Shown here piece after piece: positions 43,890 to 56,192 of a stretch of DNA of 64,000 nt. Origin of the DNA: Mytilus edulis (taxonomy: Eukaryota; Mollusca; Bivalvia; Mytilida; Mytilidae); NCBI RefSeq assembly GCF_963676685.1, contig NC_092344.1, positions 92,782,749 to 92,846,748 of the forward strand, read 5' to 3'. Position numbers and translations under genes: made by a program. Numbering within the stretch: the stretch's first letter is position 1; each line of letters begins with the position of its first letter. The notes beneath the pieces are model-generated. The model was not told the origin of the DNA, did no database searches, and worked only from the letters and a program-made list of their open reading frames with translations.

Positions 43890-44351
43890 TCGCATGTCAA
43901 GCTTTAGAATTTTTAGGTAGTGATGTTTTTACCTGGACATTTGTCATATGCATGTATACCGTATACAACATATTGAAGGATGAATTATATTGACCAATTG
44001 ATTATAACGGTCTAATCGACACTATCTTACACATATATTGATGTTGTCACATGTAATGCATTCCATCTTTAAAAAATTCGACCGGGCGTTTATTAGCCTT
44101 TCATTATTCATCTAAAATCTAGCTGGGTTTCTTTTACCAGAAATCAATTACCAGAACATATATCCCTAAAATTTTAGTTCAATAGATCGAAAATGTGCAT
44201 AAACCCTTAACAGAACATATATCCATGACATAGTCCTCCACTACAATTACTATATAATTACACATTTATAAGTCTTTTTGACGATAACCTTAGGTCTATC
44301 AGTGACAAGATGAGAATAAAACTCTATTTTCTTCTTGCAAAAATTATGCCA

Positions 44352-44368
44352 CGTCCCTGGGTGGGCTC

Positions 44369-44408
<40 letters not shown>

Positions 44409-44425
44409 AATTGCGCCACAGAGAC
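44352..44425 (-). tRNA. tRNA-Asn (GTT)
   Basis: Intact; GACGAT type. Confidence 0.97.
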
Positions 44426-44887
44426 TCGCATGTCAAGCTTTAGAATTTTTAGGTAGTGATGTTTTTACCTGGACATTTGTCATATGCATGTATACCGTAT
44501 ACAACATATTGAAGGATGAATTATATTGACCAATTGATTATAACGGTCTAATCGACACTATCTTACACATATATTGATGTTGTCACATGTAATGCATTCC
44601 ATCTTTAAAAAATTCGACCGGGCGTTTATTAGCCTTTCATTATTCATCTAAAATCTAGCTGGGTTTCTTTTACCAGAAATCAATTACCAGAACATATATC
44701 CCTAAAATTTTAGTTCAATAGATCGAAAATGTGCATAAACCCTTAACAGAACATATATCCATGACATAGTCCTCCACTACAATTACTATATAATTACACA
44801 TTTATAAGTCTTTTTGACGATAACCTTAGGTCTATCAGTGACAAGATGAGAATAAAACTCTATTTTCTTCTTGCAAAAATTATGCCA

Positions 44888-44904
44888 CGTCCCTGGGTGG
44901 GCTC

Positions 44905-44944
<40 letters not shown>

Positions 44945-44961
44945 AATTGCGCCACAGAGAC
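44888..44961 (-). tRNA. tRNA-Asn (GTT)
   Basis: Intact; GACGAT type. Confidence 0.97.
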
Positions 44962-45423
44962 TCGCATGTCAAGCTTTAGAATTTTTAGGTAGTGATGTTT
45001 TTACCTGGACATTTGTCATATGCATGTATACCGTATACAACATATTGAAGGATGAATTATATTGACCAATTGATTATAACGGTCTAATCGACACTATCTT
45101 ACACATATATTGATGTTGTCACATGTAATGCATTCCATCTTTAAAAAATTCGACCGGGCGTTTATTAGCCTTTCATTATTCATCTAAAATCTAGCTGGGT
45201 TTCTTTTACCAGAAATCAATTACCAGAACATATATCCCTAAAATTTTAGTTCAATAGATCGAAAATGTGCATAAACCCTTAACAGAACATATATCCATGA
45301 CATAGTCCTCCACTACAATTACTATATAATTACACATTTATAAGTCTTTTTGACGATAACCTTAGGTCTATCAGTGACAAGATGAGAATAAAACTCTATT
45401 TTCTTCTTGCAAAAATTATGCCA

Positions 45424-45440
45424 CGTCCCTGGGTGGGCTC

Positions 45441-45480
<40 letters not shown>

Positions 45481-45497
45481 AATTGCGCCACAGAGAC
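45424..45497 (-). tRNA. tRNA-Asn (GTT)
   Basis: Intact; last of the six GACGAT units. Confidence 0.97.
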
Positions 45498-45959
45498 TCG
45501 CATGTCAAGCTTTAGAATTTTTAGGTAGTGATGTTTTTACCTGGACATTTGTCATATGCATGTATACCGTATACAACATATTGAAGGATGAATTATATTG
45601 ACCAATTGATTATAACGGTCTAATCGACACTATCTTACACATATATTGATGTTGTCACATGTAATGCATTCCATCTTTAAAAAATTCGACCGGGCGTTTA
45701 TTAGCCTTTCATTATTCATCTAAAATCTAGCTGGGTTTCTTTTACCAGAAATCAATTACCAGAACATATATCCCTAAAATTTTAGTTCAATAGATCGAAA
45801 ATGTGCATAAACCCTTAACAGAACATATATCCATGACATAGTCCTCCACTACAATTACTATATAATTACACATTTATAAGTCTTTTTGATGATAACCTTA
45901 GGTCTATCAGTGACAAGATGAGAATAAAACTCTATTTTCTTCTTGCAAAAATTATGCCA

Positions 45960-45976
45960 CGTCCCTGGGTGGGCTC

Positions 45977-46016
<40 letters not shown>

Positions 46017-46033
46017 AATTGCGCCACAGAGAC
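45960..46033 (-). tRNA. tRNA-Asn (GTT)
   Basis: Intact; GATGAT type. Confidence 0.97.
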
Positions 46034-46495
46034 TCGCATGTCAAGCTTTAGAATTTTTAGGTAGTGATGTTTTTACCTGGACATTTGTCATATGCATGTA
46101 TACCGTATACAACATATTGAAGGATGAATTATATTGACCAATTGATTATAACGGTCTAATCGACACTATCTTACACATATATTGATGTTGTCACATGTAA
46201 TGCATTCCATCTTTAAAAAATTCGACCGGGCGTTTATTAGCCTTTCATTATTCATCTAAAATCTAGCTGGGTTTCTTTTACCAGAAATCAATTACCAGAA
46301 CATATATCCCTAAAATTTTAGTTCAATAGATCGAAAATGTGCATAAACCCTTAACAGAACATATATCCATGACATAGTCCTCCACTACAATTACTATATA
46401 ATTACACATTTATAAGTCTTTTTGATGATAACCTTAGGTCTATCAGTGACAAGATGAGAATAAAACTCTATTTTCTTCTTGCAAAAATTATGCCA

Positions 46496-46512
46496 CGTCC
46501 CTGGGTGGGCTC

Positions 46513-46552
<40 letters not shown>

Positions 46553-46569
46553 AATTGCGCCACAGAGAC
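46496..46569 (-). tRNA. tRNA-Asn (GTT)
   Basis: Intact; GATGAT type. Confidence 0.97.
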
Positions 46570-47031
46570 TCGCATGTCAAGCTTTAGAATTTTTAGGTAG
46601 TGATGTTTTTACCTGGACATTTGTCATATGCATGTATACCGTATACAACATATTGAAGGATGAATTATATTGACCAATTGATTATAACGGTCTAATCGAC
46701 ACTATCTTACACATATATTGATGTTGTCACATGTAATGCATTCCATCTTTAAAAAATTCGACCGGGCGTTTATTAGCCTTTCATTATTCATCTAAAATCT
46801 AGCTGGGTTTCTTTTACCAGAAATCAATTACCAGAACATATATCCCTAAAATTTTAGTTCAATAGATCGAAAATGTGCATAAACCCTTAACAGAACATAT
46901 ATCCATGACATAGTCCTCCACTACAATTACTATATAATTACACATTTATAAGTCTTTTTGATGATAACCTTAGGTCTATCAGTGACAAGATGAGAATAAA
47001 ACTCTATTTTCTTCTTGCAAAAATTATGCCA

Positions 47032-47048
47032 CGTCCCTGGGTGGGCTC

Positions 47049-47088
<40 letters not shown>

Positions 47089-47105
47089 AATTGCGCCACA
47101 GAGAC
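47032..47105 (-). tRNA. tRNA-Asn (GTT)
   Basis: Intact; GATGAT type. Confidence 0.97.
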
Positions 47106-47567
47106 TCGCATGTCAAGCTTTAGAATTTTTAGGTAGTGATGTTTTTACCTGGACATTTGTCATATGCATGTATACCGTATACAACATATTGAAGGATGAA
47201 TTATATTGACCAATTGATTATAACGGTCTAATCGACACTATCTTACACATATATTGATGTTGTCACATGTAATGCATTCCATCTTTAAAAAATTCGACCG
47301 GGCGTTTATTAGCCTTTCATTATTCATCTAAAATCTAGCTGGGTTTCTTTTACCAGAAATCAATTACCAGAACATATATCCCTAAAATTTTAGTTCAATA
47401 GATCGAAAATGTGCATAAACCCTTAACAGAACATATATCCATGACATAGTCCTCCACTACAATTACTATATAATTACACATTTATAAGTCTTTTTGATGA
47501 TAACCTTAGGTCTATCAGTGACAAGATGAGAATAAAACTCTATTTTCTTCTTGCAAAAATTATGCCA

Positions 47568-47584
47568 CGTCCCTGGGTGGGCTC

Positions 47585-47624
<40 letters not shown>

Positions 47625-47641
47625 AATTGCGCCACAGAGAC
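47568..47641 (-). tRNA. tRNA-Asn (GTT)
   Basis: Intact; GATGAT type. Confidence 0.97.
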
Positions 47642-48103
47642 TCGCATGTCAAGCTTTAGAATTTTTAGGTAGTGATGTTTTTACCTGGACATTTGTCATA
47701 TGCATGTATACCGTATACAACATATTGAAGGATGAATTATATTGACCAATTGATTATAACGGTCTAATCGACACTATCTTACACATATATTGATGTTGTC
47801 ACATGTAATGCATTCCATCTTTAAAAAATTCGACCGGGCGTTTATTAGCCTTTCATTATTCATCTAAAATCTAGCTGGGTTTCTTTTACCAGAAATCAAT
47901 TACCAGAACATATATCCCTAAAATTTTAGTTCAATAGATCGAAAATGTGCATAAACCCTTAACAGAACATATATCCATGACATAGTCCTCCACTACAATT
48001 ACTATATAATTACACATTTATAAGTCTTTTTGATGATAACCTTAGGTCTATCAGTGACAAGATGAGAATAAAACTCTATTTTCTTCTTGCAAAAATTATG
48101 CCA

Positions 48104-48120
48104 CGTCCCTGGGTGGGCTC

Positions 48121-48160
<40 letters not shown>

Positions 48161-48177
48161 AATTGCGCCACAGAGAC
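48104..48177 (-). tRNA. tRNA-Asn (GTT)
   Basis: Intact; GATGAT type. Confidence 0.97.
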
Positions 48178-48639
48178 TCGCATGTCAAGCTTTAGAATTT
48201 TTAGGTAGTGATGTTTTTACCTGGACATTTGTCATATGCATGTATACCGTATACAACATATTGAAGGATGAATTATATTGACCAATTGATTATAACGGTC
48301 TAATCGACACTATCTTACACATATATTGATGTTGTCACATGTAATGCATTCCATCTTTAAAAAATTCGACCGGGCGTTTATTAGCCTTTCATTATTCATC
48401 TAAAATCTAGCTGGGTTTCTTTTACCAGAAATCAATTACCAGAACATATATCCCTAAAATTTTAGTTCAATAGATCGAAAATGTGCATAAACCCTTAACA
48501 GAACATATATCCATGACATAGTCCTCCACTACAATTACTATATAATTACACATTTATAAGTCTTTTTGATGATAACCTTAGGTCTATCAGTGACAAGATG
48601 AGAATAAAACTCTATTTTCTTCTTGCAAAAATTATGCCA

Positions 48640-48656
48640 CGTCCCTGGGTGGGCTC

Positions 48657-48696
<40 letters not shown>

Positions 48697-48713
48697 AATT
48701 GCGCCACAGAGAC
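48640..48713 (-). tRNA. tRNA-Asn (GTT)
   Basis: Intact; private AACTTTTAGG in its 5' flank. Confidence 0.97.
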
Positions 48714-49175
48714 TCGCATGTCAAGCTTTAGAACTTTTAGGTAGTGATGTTTTTACCTGGACATTTGTCATATGCATGTATACCGTATACAACATATTGA
48801 AGGATGAATTATATTGACCAATTGATTATAACGGTCTAATCGACACTATCTTACACATATATTGATGTTGTCACATGTAATGCATTCCATCTTTAAAAAA
48901 TTCGACCGGGCGTTTATTAGCCTTTCATTATTCATCTAAAATCTAGCTGGGTTTCTTTTACCAGAAATCAATTACCAGAACATATATCCCTAAAATTTTA
49001 GTTCAATAGATCGAAAATGTGCATAAACCCTTAACAGAACATATATCCATGACATAGTCCTCCACAACAATTACTATATAATTACACATTTATAAGTCTT
49101 TTTGACGATAACCTTAGGTCTATCAGTGACAAGATGAGAATAAAACTCTATTTTCTTCTTGCAAAAATTATGCCA

Positions 49176-49192
49176 CGTCCCTGGGTGGGCTC

Positions 49193-49232
<40 letters not shown>

Positions 49233-49249
49233 AATTGCGCCACAGAGAC
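49176..49249 (-). tRNA. tRNA-Asn (GTT)
   Basis: Intact; isolated GACGAT unit with the CCACAACAAT variant. Confidence 0.97.
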
Positions 49250-49711
49250 TCGCATGTCAAGCTTTAGAATTTTTAGGTAGTGATGTTTTTACCTGGACAT
49301 TTGTCATATGCATGTATACCGTATACAACATATTGAAGGATGAATTATATTGACCAATTGATTATAACGGTCTAATCGACACTATCTTACACATATATTG
49401 ATGTTGTCACATGTAATGCATTCCATCTTTAAAAAATTCGACCGGGCGTTTATTAGCCTTTCATTATTCATCTAAAATCTAGCTGGGTTTCTTTTACCAG
49501 AAATCAATTACCAGAACATATATCCCTAAAATTTTAGTTCAATAGATCGAAAATGTGCATAAACCCTTAACAGAACATATATCCATGACATAGTCCTCCA
49601 CTACAATTACTATATAATTACACATTTATAAGTCTTTTTGATGATAACCTTAGGTCTATCAGTGACAAGATGAGAATAAAACTCTATTTTCTTCTTGCAA
49701 AAATTATGCCA

Positions 49712-49728
49712 CGTCCCTGGGTGGGCTC

Positions 49729-49768
<40 letters not shown>

Positions 49769-49785
49769 AATTGCGCCACAGAGAC
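49712..49785 (-). tRNA. tRNA-Asn (GTT)
   Basis: Intact; GATGAT type. Confidence 0.97.
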
Positions 49786-50247
49786 TCGCATGTCAAGCTT
49801 TAGAATTTTTAGGTAGTGATGTTTTTACCTGGACATTTGTCATATGCATGTATACCGTATACAACATATTGAAGGATGAATTATATTGACCAATTGATTA
49901 TAACGGTCTAATCGACACTATCTTACACATATATTGATGTTGTCACATGTAATGCATTCCATCTTTAAAAAATTCGACCGGGCGTTTATTAGCCTTTCAT
50001 TATTCATCTAAAATCTAGCTGGGTTTCTTTTACCAGAAATCAATTACCAGAACATATATCCCTAAAATTTTAGTTCAATAGATCGAAAATGTGCATAAAC
50101 CCTTAACAGAACATATATCCATGACATAGTCCTCCACTACAATTACTATATAATTACACATTTATAAGTCTTTTTGATGATAACCTTAGGTCTATCAGTG
50201 ACAAGATGAGAATAAAACTCTATTTTCTTCTTGCAAAAATTATGCCA

Positions 50248-50264
50248 CGTCCCTGGGTGGGCTC

Positions 50265-50304
<40 letters not shown>

Positions 50305-50321
50305 AATTGCGCCACAGAGAC
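50248..50321 (-). tRNA. tRNA-Asn (GTT)
   Basis: Intact; GATGAT type. Confidence 0.97.
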
Positions 50322-50783
50322 TCGCATGTCAAGCTTTAGAATTTTTAGGTAGTGATGTTTTTACCTGGACATTTGTCATATGCATGTATACCGTATACAA
50401 CATATTGAAGGATGAATTATATTGACCAATTGATTATAACGGTCTAATCGACACTATCTTACACATATATTGATGTTGTCACATGTAATGCATTCCATCT
50501 TTAAAAAATTCGACCGGGCGTTTATTAGCCTTTCATTATTCATCTAAAATCTAGCTGGGTTTCTTTTACCAGAAATCAATTACCAGAACATATATCCCTA
50601 AAATTTTAGTTCAATAGATCGAAAATGTGCATAAACCCTTAACAGAACATATATCCATGACATAGTCCTCCACTACAATTACTATATAATTACACATTTA
50701 TAAGTCTTTTTGATGATAACCTTAGGTCTATCAGTGACAAGATGAGAATAAAACTCTATTTTCTTCTTGCAAAAATTATGCCA

Positions 50784-50800
50784 CGTCCCTGGGTGGGCTC

Positions 50801-50840
<40 letters not shown>

Positions 50841-50857
50841 AATTGCGCCACAGAGAC
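50784..50857 (-). tRNA. tRNA-Asn (GTT)
   Basis: Intact; GATGAT type. Confidence 0.97.
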
Positions 50858-51319
50858 TCGCATGTCAAGCTTTAGAATTTTTAGGTAGTGATGTTTTTAC
50901 CTGGACATTTGTCATATGCATGTATACCGTATACAACATATTGAAGGATGAATTATATTGACCAATTGATTATAACGGTCTAATCGACACTATCTTACAC
51001 ATATATTGATGTTGTCACATGTAATGCATTCCATCTTTAAAAAATTCGACCGGGCGTTTATTAGCCTTTCATTATTCATCTAAAATCTAGCTGGGTTTCT
51101 TTTACCAGAAATCAATTACCAGAACATATATCCCTAAAATTTTAGTTCAATAGATCGAAAATGTGCATAAACCCTTAACAGAACATATATCCATGACATA
51201 GTCCTCCACTACAATTACTATATAATTACACATTTATAAGTCTTTTTGATGATAACCTTAGGTCTATCAGTGACAAGATGAGAATAAAACTCTATTTTCT
51301 TCTTGCAAAAATTATGCCA

Positions 51320-51336
51320 CGTCCCTGGGTGGGCTC

Positions 51337-51376
<40 letters not shown>

Positions 51377-51393
51377 AATTGCGCCACAGAGAC
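51320..51393 (-). tRNA. tRNA-Asn (GTT)
   Basis: Intact; GATGAT type. Confidence 0.97.
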
Positions 51394-51855
51394 TCGCATG
51401 TCAAGCTTTAGAATTTTTAGGTAGTGATGTTTTTACCTGGACATTTGTCATATGCATGTATACCGTATACAACATATTGAAGGATGAATTATATTGACCA
51501 ATTGATTATAACGGTCTAATCGACACTATCTTACACATATATTGATGTTGTCACATGTAATGCATTCCATCTTTAAAAAATTCGACCGGGCGTTTATTAG
51601 CCTTTCATTATTCATCTAAAATCTAGCTGGGTTTCTTTTACCAGAAATCAATTACCAGAACATATATCCCTAAAATTTTAGTTCAATAGATCGAAAATGT
51701 GCATAAACCCTTAACAGAACATATATCCATGACATAGTCCTCCACTACAATTACTATATAATTACACATTTATAAGTCTTTTTGATGATAACCTTAGGTC
51801 TATCAGTGACAAGATGAGAATAAAACTCTATTTTCTTCTTGCAAAAATTATGCCA

Positions 51856-51872
51856 CGTCCCTGGGTGGGCTC

Positions 51873-51912
<40 letters not shown>

Positions 51913-51929
51913 AATTGCGCCACAGAGAC
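51856..51929 (-). tRNA. tRNA-Asn (GTT)
   Basis: Intact; GATGAT type. Confidence 0.97.
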
Positions 51930-52391
51930 TCGCATGTCAAGCTTTAGAATTTTTAGGTAGTGATGTTTTTACCTGGACATTTGTCATATGCATGTATACC
52001 GTATACAACATATTGAAGGATGAATTATATTGACCAATTGATTATAACGGTCTAATCGACACTATCTTACACATATATTGATGTTGTCACATGTAATGCA
52101 TTCCATCTTTAAAAAATTCGACCGGGCGTTTATTAGCCTTTCATTATTCATCTAAAATCTAGCTGGGTTTCTTTTACCAGAAATCAATTACCAGAACATA
52201 TATCCCTAAAATTTTAGTTCAATAGATCGAAAATGTGCATAAACCCTTAACAGAACATATATCCATGACATAGTCCTCCACTACAATTACTATATAATTA
52301 CACATTTATAAGTCTTTTTGATGATAACCTTAGGTCTATCAGTGACAAGATGAGAATAAAACTCTATTTTCTTCTTGCAAAAATTATGCCA

Positions 52392-52408
52392 CGTCCCTGG
52401 GTGGGCTC

Positions 52409-52448
<40 letters not shown>

Positions 52449-52465
52449 AATTGCGCCACAGAGAC
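52392..52465 (-). tRNA. tRNA-Asn (GTT)
   Basis: Intact; last of the 28-copy perfect run. Confidence 0.97.
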
Positions 52466-52927
52466 TCGCATGTCAAGCTTTAGAATTTTTAGGTAGTGAT
52501 GTTTTTACCTGGACATTTGTCATATGCATGTATACCGTATACAACATATTGAAGGATGAATTATATTGACCAATTGATTATAACGGTCTAATCGACACTA
52601 TCTTACACATATATTGATGTTGTCACATGTAATGCATTCCATCTTTAAAAAATTCGACCGGGCGTTTATTAGCCTTTCATTATTCATCTAAAATCTAGCT
52701 GGGTTTCTTTTACCAGAAATCAATTACCAGAACATATATCCCTAAAATTTTAGTTCAATAGATCGAAAATGTGCATAAACCCTTAACAGAACATATATCC
52801 ATGACATAGTCCTCCACTACAATTACTATATAATTACACATTTATAAGTCTTTTTGATGATAACCTTAGGTCTATCAGTGACAAGATGAGAATAAAACTC
52901 TATTTTCTTCTTGCAAAAATTATGCCA

Positions 52928-53000
52928 CGTCCCTGGGTGGGCTCGAACCACCAACCTTTCGGTAACAGCCGAACGCGCTAACCAATTGCGCCACAGAGAC
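52928..53000 (-). pseudogene. tRNA-Asn with a one-base deletion in the anticodon loop
   Basis: 73 nt; plus-strand GGTAACAG replaces GGTTAACAG, so the anticodon loop has six bases (CTGTTA). All else is normal, including promoters, so it could be transcribed but not decode properly. A single-base sequencing error is possible. Confidence 0.85.
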
Positions 53001-53462
53001 TCGCATGTCAAGCTTTAGAATTTTTAGGTAGTGATGTTTTTACCTGGACATTTGTCATATGCATGTATACCGTATACAACATATTGAAGGATGAATTATA
53101 TTGACCAATTGATTATAACGGTCTAATCGACACTATCTTACACATATATTGATGTTGTCACATGTAATGCATTCCATCTTTAAAAAATTCGACCGGGCGT
53201 TTATTAGCCTTTCATTATTCATCTAAAATCTAGCTGGGTTTCTTTTACCAGAAATCAATTACCAGAACATATATCCCTAAAATTTTAGTTCAATAGATCG
53301 AAAATGTGCATAAACCCTTAACAGAACATATATCCATGACATAGTCCTCCACTACAATTACTATATAATTACACATTTATAAGTCTTTTTGATGATAACC
53401 TTAGGTCTATCAGTGACAAGATGAGAATAAAACTCTATTTTCTTCTTGCAAAAATTATGCCA

Positions 53463-53479
53463 CGTCCCTGGGTGGGCTC

Positions 53480-53519
<40 letters not shown>

Positions 53520-53536
53520 AATTGCGCCACAGAGAC
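53463..53536 (-). tRNA. tRNA-Asn (GTT)
   Basis: Intact; GATGAT type. Confidence 0.97.
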
Positions 53537-53998
53537 TCGCATGTCAAGCTTTAGAATTTTTAGGTAGTGATGTTTTTACCTGGACATTTGTCATATGCAT
53601 GTATACCGTATACAACATATTGAAGGATGAATTATATTGACCAATTGATTATAACGGTCTAATCGACACTATCTTACACATATATTGATGTTGTCACATG
53701 TAATGCATTCCATCTTTAAAAAATTCGACCGGGCGTTTATTAGCCTTTCATTATTCATCTAAAATCTAGCTGGGTTTCTTTTACCAGAAATCAATTACCA
53801 GAACATATATCCCTAAAATTTTAGTTCAATAGATCGAAAATGTGCATAAACCCTTAACAGAACATATATCCATGACATAGTCCTCCACTACAATTACTAT
53901 ATAATTACACATTTATAAGTCTTTTTGATGATAACCTTAGGTCTATCAGTGACAAGATGAGAATAAAACTCTATTTTCTTCTTGCAAAAATTATGCCA

Positions 53999-54015
53999 CG
54001 TCCCTGGGTGGGCTC

Positions 54016-54055
<40 letters not shown>

Positions 54056-54072
54056 AATTGCGCCACAGAGAC
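53999..54072 (-). tRNA. tRNA-Asn (GTT)
   Basis: Intact; GATGAT type. Confidence 0.97.
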
Positions 54073-54534
54073 TCGCATGTCAAGCTTTAGAATTTTTAGG
54101 TAGTGATGTTTTTACCTGGACATTTGTCATATGCATGTATACCGTATACAACATATTGAAGGATGAATTATATTGACCAATTGATTATAACGGTCTAATC
54201 GACACTATCTTACACATATATTGATGTTGTCACATGTAATGCATTCCATCTTTAAAAAATTCGACCGGGCGTTTATTAGCCTTTCATTATTCATCTAAAA
54301 TCTAGCTGGGTTTCTTTTACCAGAAATCAATTACCAGAACATATATCCCTAAAATTTTAGTTCAATAGATCGAAAATGTGCATAAACCCTTAACAGAACA
54401 TATATCCATGACATAGTCCTCCACTACAATTACTATATAATTACACATTTATAAGTCTTTTTGATGATAACCTTAGGTCTATCAGTGACAAGATGAGAAT
54501 AAAACTCTATTTTCTTCTTGCAAAAATTATGCCA

Positions 54535-54551
54535 CGTCCCTGGGTGGGCTC

Positions 54552-54591
<40 letters not shown>

Positions 54592-54608
54592 AATTGCGCC
54601 ACAGAGAC
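54535..54608 (-). tRNA. tRNA-Asn (GTT)
   Basis: Intact; last copy before the array ends. Confidence 0.97.
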
Positions 54609-54821
54609 TCGCATGTCAAGCTTTAGAATTTTTAGGTAGTGATGTTTTTACCTGGACATTTGTCATATGCATGTATACCGTATACAACATATTGAAGGAT
54701 GAATTATATTGACCAATTGATTATAACGGTCTAATCGACACTATCTTACACATATATTGATGTTGTCACATGTAATGCATTCCATCTTTAAAAAATTCGA
54801 CCGGGCGTTTATTATTTAAAT

Positions 54822-55604
54822 ATGAAAAAAATGGTTCAAGCTGCTACAAATGATGAACAAATCTTCCAATCTTTAACTGAACCTTTACTAGAAGGAGAAA
54901 TAAATGTCAAATCTGTTTGGCCCGATACAAATGGTATTTTAGTATTATGTACATTGGGTCTTACAATTTTAACAACAATAGCATGTATTTTATCTATGAT
55001 GAAGATACGGAAATTATCTACAACTTTATTAATTTTACAGCAAACATCACATGTTCGTTCGGAAAAATTACCTTCATTCGTATATTCAAACCCAACCAAT
55101 AAAATTAAAAAATCAACGATTCCATCAATAAGTTCAATTTTGGAATGGGATCATTTAATTCTTGCATTGCTTATATGTACAATTATAATGCTTATCTTTA
55201 TTCTTTTCATCATAGTAAGACGACGAAATAGAGGAACTACTGTTTTGTTAGAATTAACGTCGGGTAAACATTGTGTTATCATTCCACTCATTTACCTGCC
55301 TTTGTGCCCATCATTCTTAAACATCGAACCCCCTTTTCATATTTCTAATTTTACATTATCAGATTTTTCATCGTGTAATTTGAAGACAGACTGGACGGGA
55401 TTTAAAATTAAAAATGTTCTAAATGAGCAATCTTTGGAAATACAAAATGTTATTAATTTATCTTGGATTAACTGGTATAAAACATCAAAGGTACTAAAAC
55501 ATCCTTATATGGCATACATTCTGTTGCAACATGACGGGTTGCTGACACCATTACCAGATATTAAAGTTCAGGAAAACATACAGTATTTTAAAAATGATAA
55601 ATGA
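54822..55604 (+). pseudogene. env: Env glycoprotein C-terminal part (transmembrane and tail), 5'-truncated
   Basis: 260 codons remain, open through the junction at 54814, so the true start is lost; the ATG at 54822 is only the first Met. A hydrophobic segment at about 40-60 (ILVLCTLGLTILTTIACILS) and a second at about 112-131 followed by RRRNRG would be membrane anchors. The tail (residues 135-260) contains CVIIPLIYLPLCPSF and AYILLQHDGLLTPL, patterns that I associate with Env tails of invertebrate Metaviridae. Family role: membrane fusion at cell entry. This copy is a fragment. Confidence 0.6.
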
Positions 55605-55643
55605 TTACATTAAATTTCTTGTTGACATATTTCATATCTATTT

Positions 55644-55656
55644 TTGATTTTTTCAG
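55644..55656 (+). promoter_or_regulatory. Candidate 3' splice site before the SGNH ORF
   Basis: A pyrimidine-rich run ending in TTTTTTCAG at 55656. The following ORF lacks a good ATG, so it is probably expressed from a spliced mRNA with an upstream coding exon. Confidence 0.6.
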
Positions 55657-56192
55657 GATTATTTAAGTTGAAGATAGGCACCATTATTTGTTCATCAATT
55701 CCAAAATATGTTAAAGATATAAATGGGTGCACAACACAGGCATTTCCTGGTGCCACAATTGCAAGGTTGAGTGATTATGTATCGTCCAATAAAATAAATC
55801 TCAAAAATAAAGATTTCATCATTGTTCATGTAGGATCTAATAATATTGCACAAAACCATTCAGTTGACATGATAATTTCCTATTATAGTGATTTGATACA
55901 TAATATTCAAATTAAAAGCAAGGCGAAAATTATAATAACTTCCATCTTACCACGATTGATAGATCACAATAGTACAGCAGAAAATGTAAGATTAGTAAAT
56001 TCACAGTTGAAAAAGTTATGTGTCCGGCGAAATATTCAATTTTCAAATATTTATAAGTCCTTTTTATGTAACAATTTACCAGACGCTTCTTTGTATGCTC
56101 CAAGAGATGGTTTACACTTAAATTTAACTGGAACTTCACTGTTACGGAAGAAGTTCATTAATATTATTCGCCATTTAAGTATAAAATGTTAA
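55657..56192 (+). CDS. SGNH/GDSL-hydrolase-like accessory protein (3' exon)
   Basis: About 178 codons in the frame ending at 56192; no ATG lies near the splice acceptor and upstream codons in frame start with TTG. SGNH family blocks: IIVHVGSNNIAQ (block III, GxN) and APRDGLHLNLTGTSLLRK (block V, DxxH). The block I nucleophile region reads ICSSIPKYV where relatives have GDS, so the Gly and Asp before the Ser are replaced and catalysis is doubtful. Similar esterase-like domains occur in some CR1/L2 LINE ORF1 proteins; here it lies downstream of env in an LTR element. Possible role: lipid or membrane interaction. Good confidence in the fold, little in function. Confidence 0.72.

Larger units (their letters stand above)
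37421..54814. repeat. tRNA-Asn array core, block 2, to the array end
   Basis: Twenty-eight consecutive tRNAs at exactly 536-bp spacing (37920-52392), then one with a base deletion and three more. All have ACCTGG flanks. Units with tRNAs 42744-45424 and 49176 carry GACGAT; the rest carry GATGAT. Rare private variants: GTACAT near 39908, AACTTTTAGG near 48734, CCACAACAAT near 49065. The last unit breaks off after GGGCGTTTATTA at 54814, where env sequence begins without any target duplication. Confidence 0.97.

Noticed and set aside
19184-54814. CRISPR-like or satellite-only interpretation of the regular repeats
   Set aside because: There are no short repeats with unique spacers; the whole 536-bp unit repeats and each contains a foldable tRNA gene.
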